Shown here piece by piece: positions 35,601-45,743 of a DNA stretch of 64,000 nt; within the stretch, counting starts at the first letter, position 1; each line of letters opens with the position of its first letter. Source of the DNA: Ilex aquifolium. Lineage: Eukaryota > Streptophyta > Magnoliopsida > Aquifoliales > Aquifoliaceae. Location of the stretch: assembly GCA_951799425.1 (NCBI GenBank), contig OX637405.1, forward strand, positions 32,161,635 to 32,225,634, read 5' to 3'. The position numbers were made by a program, and so were the translations under genes. The notes under the pieces are model-generated. The model saw only the letters and a list, made by a program, of their open reading frames with translations. It was not told where the DNA came from and did no database searches.

Positions 35601-38111
35601 ATATGTTCGGACCTTCTTTTATGGGCATTCTAAAGGAGCCAAGATTATTTGGTCCCTCGACAGAGGACCTGGTGTATTCGGCATTTCTTTACAGAGGCAG
35701 ACTTATTTTGATCTTTCTCAAGGACCATGGTTATTTGGTCCCTCTTCAGAGGACCGACTATTATTGCCCTCTTTAGGCTCGTTCATGCTTGACGTTCGTC
35801 GCATCCGATTACTGTAACCCTTCTCGGGATTCAGATATTATTATCTTATTTGGATTCTGGTTATGATTGTCCTATTCAAGACTAGACTCTCTCCAGTGGC
35901 TTGTTATGGTTGTATTTGGTATTCCATTACTCAACCCCCCAACAAGGCACTCCATTATTGCTCGGTCTCAAGGAACGCATCTGACTCATCTGAGACCTCT
36001 ATATTCGGTCTATCTTCTAGAAATCTATGTGTTCGATCCTTCATGGGCCTGGTTTCTTCGGTCCTTTCTCGGGCCTATTGGGTTACTCTTCGGAGGCTAA
36101 TACTATCCTTCTCGGGATTCTATTATGAGAGTATCGAACTATTTATACCATGGAAACGCCATCTATGGCACCGAGTAGATTGGATCTCGGTATATCTCTC
36201 TCAAGTTGCACCCCGCCAAGAAAGAGCGGATATTATCTCCTGAGACATGAGTATTCTACATAGCTTTCATCTCCTTTTGGGTATTCAAAGGAAATAAAAG
36301 CTGGGGGGCAGTTGTTGGGACATTTCTGTCAAGTGGGTCCACCAGCCTCACTCCCAACGAAGGAATTGACATATATCACAAGTGGGACCTGCTACAATAA
36401 ATAAAGGCAGGTAATGAGTGTTTTTAGTAGGCTAGCCATGCCTATTCTCTCTGCATTGACGGCTGCCCAGTCTATGATGGTAAGTGTCTCTCTAATTTTC
36501 TCTATATATATGGGTAAAGACCCAAAAAAGAGGGGGCCTCAAGTATGAGCACCTCAGCTCCATACTCCACACACACACCTATATTGTTTTTTTTTACACC
36601 CGCCTGTTCAGTGATGGATCGCAATACTGACTTAGGCATCGGAGGGGCCTCCCCTGGCTCAACGCCGGGGGTCCTTCTGACCCTTTTGTCATCTTGCAGC
36701 TCATGGATTGGATGATATTCGAAGACTAGGGGCGCATCTCAACTCAGTTCAGTGATTGTGCGGATTTTTACCCCCACACAAACCAAATTCCATGCCAGTT
36801 TTTATGTCACCAACAGCCTGAATGATAATATTTCAAAGTCATCGGAACCTAGGGGAAAACCTTTTTGAGCCCAATATGGTACTATTTTGCATTATTAAGT
36901 GCAATTTTTCATAACTCGATCAAAGAATCCAAGCCAACTCAATTGAAGATAAAAATTAAAATCTACCATGCATCTGAATCCACCCTTCCTAAGAGAATTG
37001 AAATTTCTGCATTGCCAATTGACCAAGTATATGCATATAGAGGAAATGTAGGAGTGTTTATGGTTGGAAAAGCTTACCAAATCACAGGTTACACATGGTC
37101 AACCACAAACAGAACTACGTACTAGCAACAGTAGAATCAATAGGTATCCACCGATAAGATAATTAACCAGGTACGAAACAGTTAAAAAATATTGAGCATT
37201 TAGCAATGTGATGAAAACAGAATCAACCCACTGTCGTAGTATATAAATTGAGCAAAAATACATTTTGTTTTCTAAGCAATTCATCGAGTCTACCGACCAT
37301 CCTTCATACCACTTAATCTGAAATAAATCCCACTTGCATATTGAACAAAGTCCCTCGTTAACTTAACCTTTGGTGATTGTGTAAATGACCCCATTGTGCC
37401 GAATTAAGAAAAAGGTGTTTCATCTGCCATGAAAAACACTCAATGCGTTGATTCCACTTAAAAAGCCAGTCGCAAAAAAAGTAACCTCCCCCCCCCCCCC
37501 CCAAAAAAAAAAACACACAAAAAAAACTGCAATATACAAATAGGGCAATATAAAAGGGAAAACAAATTCACAAATGCATGATTGATTGAAGAATCACAGT
37601 CGACAACAGGTGGTAGGAACTGTAAACCATGGTTGAAAGTAAAACCAAACTAGTCGGATCTAAGTTGTGCTTTTGATACACATGCAGACAAAGTCACATT
37701 GCAGGAATGCAGTTAAAATAACAAATTCAGAAATCCTAGATCCAAAACTCAAAGACAATTCACAGTGTTCCAAACTAACCTTGATTCAAGAGTCTGCTGC
37801 ATATTGGAAGAACTTGCACGAAAGGTCCAAGCTTTTGATGCTCAGCCAAGAGCTCCGACAAGTACTGACCACTGCAAGTGCAAACCATGAGTGGAACAGA
37901 AACATAGATAAAAACCCAGGGCGCACAGATCAAACCAGAAAGACGATTCAAATAACCTAAGAGAGTAATTAAGATTAAAGAAGCAAGAAATCAAATTGAA
38001 GAAGTAGTATAAATAGAAAGGTGTAGTGTACCTGTCGATATCTGGGGTATTTCTAATCTGTGGAGAAACAGCTCTTGCAGGTGAAAAGTTGGGATTATAC
38101 AGACCTGACAT
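23602..38111 (-). CDS. KH/STAR-domain (QKI-like) RNA-binding protein, At2g38610-like
   Basis: A seven-exon gene of 282 residues. Coding exons in transcript order: 38111-38032, 37871-37780, 29785-29634, 24962-24846, 24688-24572, 24402-24259, 23748-23602 (TAA). All have GT-AG borders and the frame is continuous (849 nt). It starts [20 protein letters not shown]. The Qua1/STAR dimerisation segment is at about 28-57 ([17 protein letters not shown]). The KH domain (about 127-215) runs over three exons and has the RNA-binding GPRG loop in [13 protein letters not shown]. The C-terminus is basic (MKRAKTGR). Plant members bind RNA in the nucleus and influence splicing and flowering (rice SPIN1 belongs here). 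Intron 2 is 8.0 kb because of a 6.6-kb retrotransposon. Intron 3 (4.7 kb) holds a hAT-like element and a tandem duplication. Confidence 0.95.
24757..24803. repeat. 20-bp tandem duplication in a KH-gene intron
   Basis: The sequence ATGAATTGGGACTTAATGAT occurs twice in succession, 22-23 bp apart start to start. It lies in the short intron between the exons ending at 24846 and starting at 24688. Confidence 0.7.
25121..25226. repeat. 53-bp perfect tandem duplication in KH intron 3
   Basis: Units 25121-25173 and 25174-25226 are identical except for the last base. Each begins GGTAGCACAACAAATGC and ends CGGACTGATAAAGGA. It is a recent local duplication. Confidence 0.9.
26272..27054. mobile_element. 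Non-autonomous hAT-like element in KH intron 3
   Basis: The left end CAATGTTTTAAAACC and the reverse complement of the right end (CATAGTTTTTAAACC) are imperfect terminal inverted repeats. Flanks carry an 8-bp target duplication with one mismatch (atagcaac at 26264-26271, atagcacc at 27055-27062). The first 200 bp are rich in ACCGG/CCGGT-type words, a common subterminal pattern. There is no transposase. The frame 26480-26683 inside is Pro/Ser/His-rich low complexity. Confidence 0.6.
30146..30611 (+). repeat. 5' LTR of the non-coding retrotransposon
   Basis: 466 bp, beginning TGTTGGGACATTTCTG and ending TTTTTACCCCCACA. It contains a TATA-like CTATATATATGG near 30335. It follows the TSD caaac. 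Confidence 0.95.
34690..35330 (+). repeat. Tandem-repeat block inside the non-coding retrotransposon
   Basis: Two interleaved unit types recur. Unit A contains GGTAAGCCTTTGCTCGGCC (34726, 34941 and 35211, with a degenerate copy near 34867). Unit B is 82 bp, starts GAGCCAGGCGCTCGGTCG at 35051 and is repeated from 35133 in tandem. Tandem arrays near the 3' side are known in Tat/Retand-type gypsy elements, which would fit the primer site; that lineage call is inference. Confidence 0.75.
36313..36778 (+). repeat. 3' LTR of the non-coding retrotransposon
   Basis: 466 bp; no difference from the 5' LTR was found by eye. It is followed by the TSD caaac. Confidence 0.95.
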
Positions 38112-38544
38112 GGCTTTTGCTATTTGACGACAGCAGCTTGTCGATGGAAATTGATACAGGGTTTAGCCGCAGAAGAAAAAGGAGAGAGAGAGAACCAGAG
38201 CAGAAGGGTTTGTGTTGTGTGTCAATAAAGAGAGGAGTTCGCAAGGCCGGTGAAATTTTGCAGAAAGGAGCCCAATTTTTTATTTTTTTTAAATCTCTTT
38301 ATATATGCAATTGATATATTGATTTTCATTTACCCCAGACTGCGTTGCTCACTCGCTCCATTGTATTGTACATGCACAGAAACTGTGTAGTGAAAATTTT
38401 GAGATTTGAAAAGTAGACTGACTGACTGACTCTGTCGCTTTGTGTTGTGTAAGTTATGTGTAGGCGTAGCCTCGGTCAGGGGTGGTGAAAAATGGAGATC
38501 TTTTCATAAGCACACACTACGCGTATAGAATTAAAAAGAGAAAA
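38112..38544. other. KH-gene 5' UTR and upstream region
   Basis: The minus-strand KH gene starts at 38111. The purine/pyrimidine-rich stretch to about 38240 is probably its 5' UTR, and ATATAAAG on the minus strand near 38305 is a possible TATA box. No other gene is seen. Confidence 0.4.
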
Positions 38545-39220
38545 AAATATCAAGAGAAAATTACACCTAAATTTTTTAAAATTTGTTACTTAATCACTTA
38601 AATTATTTAATATTTAAAATATTATATACAAACGTCATGAAATTGTTTGTTAGTATATTACATTCAGACCTCTGAAATTTGAAACGTGTAATATTTAAAC
38701 ATCTCAATTTTAAAATATTACACTTAGACCAAAAATATTTCAATTAAAGATAGAATATCAAATATTTTAAATTTTATAACCAAAATTCATGTTTCATTAT
38801 GTTATTTGTTAAAATAAAATTAAAAATAAAAATTTATTTTTTTCTTCAAAAATCATAATTAGTATTATTAATGTCAAAATTTGGACGACCTTCACGTCAA
38901 TTTGTTGGGCTTAATCACCTTAAAAAGAAGTTGGAGACTAGATGAGAGCTCCAAGAGTCGACTATTCGATGTCTAAATCAGTAATTGACTCAAATGTATT
39001 AACTGTAGGTGGAGCATCAATGGAGCTCTATTTATAGGAGTTTTAGCAGTTTAAATTGCATAGGGATAATAATTTAAGATCTTGTCAATCATAAAAAGAT
39101 AAGGATTATGACTTTATTTTTATACGCTGTTTTAATTTTATCCGTGGGGTAAATTTAGCTTGTATGTGGTATGTAGAATGTTATTCAAATTATAACTCTT
39201 GACAGGATAAGTTAGACTTG

Positions 39221-39843
39221 GGGTTCGTTTGTTTAGCGGGAGAATGATAGAAAATGTAAGAAAAAGAAATTTTTTAAAAATTTTATGTGGTTGATTAGCA
39301 TGAAAAGGAAAATGATGGAAAAAATAATTTTCCTTCATACTTGAATTTTCTCACAAATTACTAACTTTTTTTTCTTGTAAAAAACACAAGGAAATGCAAA
39401 AAAGTTGTGATATATAACTAATTTCCTATTTTACCCTTATTTTTTTTTTAAATATTTTATTGGTTATTAATTCTAAAAAATTTTGGTATAAATTTAATTA
39501 ATCATATAATTTGGCCCAAAGACCTTTGTAGTGGTGATTGTCTTAAAATTAAGTTCCGAGTCATTTTTTTAAAATTTTTTAACTTTCAATTATAATTACA
39601 TATTTTTTTCTTTTTTAGACCAATTTAATCTAATTAAGGGTATTTTAGACAATTATAAAAAATTTCTTACAACTTTTCTTTTTTTCAAACAATAAAATGA
39701 AATTTTTTTAAAACTTTCCGATAAATTTTTCATTCTAACCAAATACATATATGAAAATATATTTTATCATTTTTTTTTTCTTTCACTTCACTTTCTATCA
39801 TTTTCACTTTCCATCATTTTTTTCTTCCTAACCAGATGGAGCC
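39221..39843. mobile_element. MITE-like inverted-repeat element nested in the composite MULE
   Basis: The ends GGGTTCGTTTGTTTAGCG and the reverse complement of CCTAACCAGATGGAGCC are degenerate inverted termini. Inner blocks GAATGATAGAAAATG and CATTTTCACTTTCCATCATT also pair. A 3-bp ttg occurs on both sides. It is AT-rich with no coding sequence. Confidence 0.5.
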
Positions 39844-40089
39844 TTGGACTATGAACTTTTTATCTTAGGTCAATTTTTTCGTCATTAAGTACAAAAACAT
39901 ATAAAATAAGTCTAATCAACACATTTTCATATTCCATTATATCATCCATTGACATAAAAATAAAAATAAAAATAAAATTCTAATTTTTTAAGAAAAAAAT
40001 AATGATCAGTATAAATATATCAAATAACTCAATTAAACACTCATTTGCATACAACTATAGTGTCTATGGAAATGAAACTAAAAAAATTA

Positions 40090-41037
40090 CGAAAAATTTC
40101 AACCACACCGCCTCTAGTTTACCATATTTTCAAAGACACCCCCTCTATTTTCTGAATCTTCACTGACACTCCCTATCAGATTAAAAATATTAACTAGAAT
40201 GCAATTTTACTAAATTGTCAATGATATATTTGAGGACAAACTTCATCCACACCCCCTCTAGATAAGCATATCTTCAATGAGACTCCCTCTAGATAAGCAT
40301 ATATTTTTTTTACGTGTTAACATTCGGGCCGATTCAAATTCGATTCAAGTTAATTAAATTTTTTTTTTTTACATATTAAAATTTGAGCCGATTAAAAATT
40401 ATATTTTTTAAGTATTAAAATTTGGGTTAATTAAAATTCTATTTGAGTCAATTAAAAATTATTTTTAATCGACTCAAATCAAAATTTAATCAACTCGCAT
40501 TGAATTTTAATCAGCCCAAATTTTAATACATAAAAAATATAAATTTTAATTGACTCAAATTTTAATAAATCGAATTTTAATTGACACGAATTTTAATAAG
40601 TAAAAAAATATAAATTTTAATCAACTCGAAAGCAAATTTTAATCGGCGCTAATAACTTGGGTAGAGTTCAAATCGGCTCAAATTTTAATACGTAAAAAAT
40701 AAATTTTAATAAGTTCGAATTTTAATACGTTAAAAAAATAAAATTTAATCAGATTCAATCGAATTTTAATTGGTTCAAATTTTAATATGTAGAAAAATAA
40801 ATTTTAATCGGCTCGAATTTTAATAAATTTTTATGTATAAAAATTACTTGAGATTCATGTAGGGACATTTTTTGTATTTTAGATGAATTTTTTTTGTTAG
40901 AAATAATAGTTTAATGGTAGGGGTTGTTAGTGATGTTTAAATATAAACTAGAAGGGGTGTCAGTGATATTTTTGATAATAGAGGGGGATGTCCTTGAAGA
41001 TATAATAAACTAGGAGGGGTGTGACTGAAATTTTTCC
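40090..41037. mobile_element. Second non-autonomous MULE nested in the composite element
   Basis: The termini CGAAAAATTTCAACCACACC and, reversed, GGAAAAATTTCAGTCACACC extend as inverted repeats for 60 bp or more. The 9-bp flanks aaaaaatta and aaaaattta differ by one base. The inside is a degenerate array of AATTTTAATCGACTCAAAT/TTTTAATACGTAAAAAA words in both orientations. Confidence 0.7.
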
Positions 41038-41164
41038 AAAAATTTATAATATAAGTGTAATATTATAAATTTGAAAGGTTTAAGTGTTACACGCTTACAA
41101 ACTTCAGAAGATTTGAATGTAATTTATTAATAGATATACTACCGAACATTGACGGTAGAGTCCA

Positions 41165-41502
41165 AGAGTATCTCTAACCGTAACTCAAATTTTTATTCAA
41201 ATTTAAATTAACATTTGTGTAAAAAGTTTGACTTGATATAAAAAACTTCAATGTACAAACTTAAATTTAAAGAATGAGAAATCCAAATTTAAATAAGAGC
41301 AAACCCAAACTTAAAAGATAATAAAGATGACCATTAAATCTTTAAAATATGGTGAAATCTCACCATTAAAGATTTGAGTAAAAAAAATGAATCTCCTTTC
41401 ATTTAATATAAATTTGAGTCAAAAGTTGAAGCAATTTTTTTGAGTTTTTTTACTCAAATTTAAATTTAAGTCTAAATTTGAATCAGAGTTTGAGATGTCC
41501 TA
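41165..41502. mobile_element. Small MITE-like element within the right arm of the composite MULE
   Basis: The left end AGTATCTCTAACCGTAACTC and, reversed, AGGACATCTCAAACTCTGAT are similar inverted termini, each followed by AAATTTAAA-rich sequence. It splits the arm homology of the surrounding element. Exact borders and the target duplication are not resolved. Confidence 0.45.
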
Positions 41503-41618
41503 AGTGTTACTTGTCTGCAAACTTTAGAGAATTTGTGTGTAATATTTTAACGTTAGGGAGTCTAAATAATTAAGTGACAAAGTTTAGAGGATTTGAATAT
41601 AATTTTCCCAAATATCAA

Positions 41619-43319
41619 TGGCAAGTGTGGGCTCTGGGATATAAATACAAAAAATGGGCATATTATTATTAGAGTCATGCTAATAACAATTAAATTATAA
41701 ATTCTTGATAAATATTATTAGATTAATAAATTAGCTCAATTTTTTAAATATCATGTTATTATCCATGGTGGCCGAGGAGAGGAATTAACGAAAGAGGAAA
41801 GTGGGATGGGATGGAACGATGATATCACATGACATTGATGATATAGTGTCACCAACCAATGAATATCAAGAGGACTTAGTGGGTTTCACTATTTTATTAA
41901 CTACCAATAACTACTTCTGTCATTTTGAAATAGTAGGGTTCACAAATTCTATTTATTATTTTATAATTAATTAATAACATCATAAAATAATGATGACGTG
42001 ATAACATAATTACACCCACTATTTACTCGAGATGAGGAAGAGGAAAAGGAAGCGGGATTTACTTATTAGGAAATGCTATGTTGACTTAAAATATAAATTT
42101 GATCAATCACAATTATTAAATAGATACTAAATCTTAATAAATATTAGGATGCACAAGGAAATCAATGAAAGTGATTCATAAAATCTATATTTCAAACCCA
42201 TAAATATGAGCACGGATAAAGGACTAGGGGACACGTGTTAAGCAATTCAGAAGTCCGGTACTCACTAGGGGAATAGTTGTGATCCCCACATAAGCATGCG
42301 GCCAATGGTAATTGATGTTGCCAACGCAGTACTAGCTGGACTGACAGAGTGGCCGACAAAACAATTCTTGAAACGCCGCCGTTTGTATGGATTCCATCCT
42401 TAAATAAGTAGACGATTCTCATCCGATGCCGTTCCATACTTTTTATGTGGTGCGTCTTTGATTTGGTAGGCTGTAAGCATAACATTACTCTTTAAACTAA
42501 ATACTATTCTTGGCTGCCACAATCAGCTCAACCTAATATGTTGATCCACACGACTTAGTCGGTTGGAATTAATACAAGGATTAATTCAAGTGAAAATAAA
42601 CACGAATTATAAATTTAGATGTTTTAAGTTTATATCTTAGTAATCTTTTAGGGTCAGATTATGAGAGATTTATCCCTTATGCATATATTAGTCTTAACGT
42701 GGATGACCTGCGTTTAATAAACAAAAAAAATAAAAATAATTGAGGTGTACGTAAACTGAACTAAACATCTCAAAAAAATCAATTGGTACTACATAATGAA
42801 TAGCAATCCTATTTATCAAGCTGCAAATGTAGCCATACATACCACAGTATACAGAGGTTCTCCGTTTTTGTGAATATATTACTTTTATGATTTTGTAATT
42901 AATTTCATGAAAGTTTATGTAGTCGAAGATGTAAAAATTTAATATAACGGTGATATTATATTAATATTATTATGTTATATCACTATCCAATAATAAAAAT
43001 ACCCAATGAATAAGGTGAACTCCACTTTTTTGTATGTTGATTTTGTATTACATGAAGGGATAATTATTGATTTGTACAGAGTTTATTTATTATTTGTTTA
43101 CATATTATTTAAATGGTGATACTATATGTTAATACTGACGTTATATCACCGTTAAATTGAATATTTTTTCTTATTCCCCCAACCTATTATGAATTATGTA
43201 TTATGTAGTGTAGCTCTCCCCCCACGATACTTGAACTTACTTCCAACCTTTCAAGATGAGTGCAAACATGGTCTAAGATGTTTGTGTACCAAAAAAAGGA
43301 AGAAAAGAGTGGCCACATA
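41619..43319. other. AT-rich spacer with one possible fold-back element
   Basis: No gene is seen. A GC-richer island at 42200-42480 holds an ACACGTGT G-box and a frame without homology. From about 42786 to 43213 the ends TACTACATAATGAATAG and CTATTATGAATTATG/ATTATGTAGTGTAG are roughly inverted, suggesting a degraded MITE. The target duplication was not found. Confidence 0.35.
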
Positions 43320-43328
43320 ATAAATTTA

Positions 43329-43642
43329 GGGTAAATTTCATAAATGTTCCTTAAATTTTTAATTGTTTCAATTTTTTCTTTGAATTATTTAATTTATTTC
43401 AATTGACTTATTCTGTTAAGATTAATTGTTAAATGAGATAAATTATCGATTAGTTGTAACGGAATTTATCTTATTAACAATTATTCTTAATCGAGTTTAT
43501 CTCATTTATTGGTTAGTTTTAGCGAAAATGGATCAATTGAAACTAATTACATAATTCAGGGACAAATTTAAGACAATTGAAAATTTACAAAATAATTTAA
43601 AAATGAAGATCATAATTCATGGGGTATTTATGTGATTTACCC
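43329..43642. mobile_element. 314-bp MULE-type MITE
   Basis: The termini GGGTAAATTTCATAAATGTT and, reversed, GGGTAAATCACATAAATACC are inverted. A perfect 9-bp target duplication, ataaattta, flanks them (43320-43328 and 43643-43651). The inside also folds back (TTGTTAAATGAGATAAATT against AATTTATCTTATTAACAA). Confidence 0.85.
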
Positions 43643-44545
43643 ATAAATTTATTCTTCCCATGCGGTCATAGTAACATTTATTGATGATGACGGAGACGAC
43701 CTACCAAGAAAGTTGGGAGGGGAGAAACAAGAGTGTTGTACCTAAAGGATTCGACAGAACATTTGTTGAATACACCTAACACCACATACCCAGAAAAGAC
43801 GTCATAATGTGTGGAAATTGGAATATTTGCTAAACCCACTGTGCTTTACACATAATTAATTAAACAAAACAAAAATCAGGACATTGATTCCATAGCCTTA
43901 AAAAAAAAAAAAACAGTGGGGCCCAAGTGAGAATTTGTTGTGTCATTGTCATATGTAGGGGTGTCAAACGTGTCGGGTTAAACGGGTGACGGGTGAAAAA
44001 TATGCCAACCCGTACACGACATGTTTAATAAACGGGTGAAAAATCTCAACACAAATACGACCCGTTTAATAAACGGGTAACACAACACGACTCGTTTAAC
44101 CCGTTTAATTTTAAAAAAATTATATAAACAAAATTTAATACTCCACTTTCTTTTATTATCAATTGTACTTACCTCAAAAAAGAGGAATTTTTAGTCAAAT
44201 CTCATAAAAATCAGACTTGAAGGCTTAAAAAAAATGAAAGAGGTCATTGTCTTTTATAGGCAACTCAATCTTCCCCATCTCCCCTCATTTTCCAATGTGG
44301 GACAAAAACAAAAGATATTGGTTTGTCTTTGTCTTTGAAGTGCTCCCATCTCCCTTCCTTTGTCTTTGAACTACTACTTTACTTTTTTTTTTTTTGTATT
44401 AATTTCTTTACTTCTTTTTTTCTTTCTGATTTTTTAAAATAATTATTAATTTATTATTATATTAATTTTATTTAAACGGGTAAACGTGTGATAAACGGTT
44501 TGACAGGTCTCACCCGAACACGACTCGTTTATTAAACGTGCTTGA

Positions 44546-45619
44546 TAGGGATGGCAGTGGACCGGGAAAAAGCGGGTATTCGTCCAAACCCGTCCCGTTT
44601 GGACCGGGGATGGACTATACGTATTGGACGGTGGATGTATACGGGGATACCCGTATAAACCCGTGCAGGGATGGAGGCGGGGATGGACTTACCCTTACCC
44701 CCGCCCCGTCCCCGTTACCCGTTAAATAAATAAATAAATATATATATATATTATATATATAAATACTCTTAAAGTCCTAAGTTTTTCGGTGAGTTTTCAA
44801 ATCTGATAGTTGGATGGTCTGTTTACGTGGTTGCGCTGTTTTAATTTACACAAGTTTACAAGTTTGACAAATAAAGTCTTAATTTACACCTTATTGAAGT
44901 TATCGATGTTCATGTCTCAGAATTGTGAGTGGGTTTGAAGCAAGTGGATGGTTGAATATATGTTCAAATCTTGATGATTTCAGTTGGCTACCATGTCTGG
45001 GTTTGCATATATTGAGAGCATTCTATCATTATCATGTGGAATCTGTTTCTTTTATGGGTAATTATGCAAGGCATTCCTTTCATGTTATATTGCATAAAGT
45101 CATTCAAACAAAGAATCACCTTGATTCTTTTGCTTTTAGGATGTTTTATCTGTATTTTAGTATTTTTTGATTTGATCCTGTTTTTTTCGATCTATAAGTT
45201 TTGCATATTTTTATTCGTTTTGTTGTTTCACCAGGCAATCAAAGGATGTTGTAAAAGGCATAAAAAAGCGTATTGGAAGTAAGAACTCAAAAGTCCAACT
45301 TCTTGCCTTAACAGTAAGCTCCAATAAAAATATAAGTTTCTTTTGATTATCACCAATTTTGTTATTTTTTTATATAGGTCCAGTAAAAATATAAGTTTCT
45401 TTTGGACTTAGGCTTGGGCTTGGGCTTGGGCTTGGGCTTGGGCGGGGACGGGGGAAGCGGGGACGGGGGCGGGGATTAGAAATTTACCCGCGGACGGGGA
45501 TGGGGATGAAAATTATACCCGTTAACGGGGGTGGACCGGGGATGGACGGAGTTTTTTTAAGCGGGTACGGGGATGGAGACTACACTCCCCGCCCCCGCTT
45601 CGGTCCACTGACATCCCTA
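44546..45619. mobile_element. hAT-like element (inner) carrying a captured gene fragment
   Basis: The ends TAGGGATGGCAGTGGACCG and, reversed, TAGGGATGTCAGTGGACCG are inverted. A perfect 8-bp duplication, gtgcttga (44538-44545 and 45620-45627), lies within the outer element. Subterminal regions are packed with CGGGGA/GGACGGGG and CCCGT words. The centre (about 44760-45400) is different in composition and includes a VHS-domain exon. A (GGGCTT)n run sits at 45408-45442. Confidence 0.9.
45235..45313 (+). pseudogene. Captured exon of a TOM1-like (TOL) VHS-domain gene
   Basis: A 79-nt segment is preceded by TTTCACCAG and followed by GTAAGCT, so it retains both splice sites. It reads QSKDVVKGIKKRIGSKNS, then KVQLLALT, the helix 3/4 region of VHS domains in plant TOL proteins, which recognise ubiquitinated cargo on endosomes. 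The flanking AT-rich DNA inside the hAT element resembles the donor gene's introns. No other VHS exon is present, so it is a fragment, although it could be spliced as a cassette if the element were transcribed. The assignment to VHS is strong; the exact donor is unknown. Confidence 0.75.
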
Positions 45620-45743
45620 GTGCTTGACGTGTCAACCCGTTTATCACCCAAACTCTTTAAGATCTCACCTAAACCCGTTTAACTCGTGTCGATTCGAGTC
45701 GGTTAATCGTGTCGTATTTAATTTTGAGAGCCCTAGTCATACG

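Larger units (their letters stand above)
30146..36778 (+). mobile_element. Non-coding LTR retrotransposon (LARD-like, gypsy-type primer site) in KH intron 2
   Basis: Two 466-bp LTRs (30146-30611 and 36313-36778, TG...CA) look identical base for base. They flank 5.7 kb and are bounded by the perfect 5-bp duplication caaac (30141-30145 and 36779-36783). The primer-binding site TGGCGCCGTCCGTGGG starts at 30615, and a G-rich polypurine tract (AAAAGCTGGGGGGCAG) precedes the right LTR, so the element is plus-oriented and antisense to the host gene. The internal region has no frame above about 125 codons and no gag, protease, reverse transcriptase or integrase motif. It must have been mobilised by an autonomous relative. 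LTR identity means a very recent insertion. Confidence 0.95.
38554..41609. mobile_element. Composite Mutator-like element hosting three nested insertions
   Basis: The termini GAGAAAATTACACCTAAATT and, reversed, GGGAAAATTATATTCAAATC are inverted repeats continuing for about 180 bp with mismatches. A perfect 9-bp target duplication, aaatatcaa, flanks them (38545-38553 and 41610-41618). The right arm is interrupted by a small inverted-repeat element (about 41165-41502). The middle contains two more delimited elements (39221-39843 and 40090-41037). There is no coding capacity. Confidence 0.75.
43956..45735. mobile_element. hAT-like non-autonomous element (outer), interrupted by another hAT element
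   Basis: It begins TAGGGGTGTCAAACGTG and ends GAGAGCCCTA. The 8-bp duplication gtcatatg/gtcatacg (43948-43955, 45736-45743) has one mismatch. Both ends carry many copies of AAACGGGT/ACCCGTTT, a subterminal array of the kind hAT transposases are thought to bind. Removing the inner element leaves about 700 bp. No transposase is present. Confidence 0.82.

Noticed and set aside
42192-42485. 97-codon minus-strand frame in a GC-richer island
   Set aside because: No recognisable domain, no splice partners, and no conserved-looking blocks. The island may be regulatory or part of a repeat.
45034-45282. 82-codon frame overlapping the VHS exon
   Set aside because: It is in another frame and mostly intronic poly(T). 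The VHS reading uses a different frame with proper splice sites.
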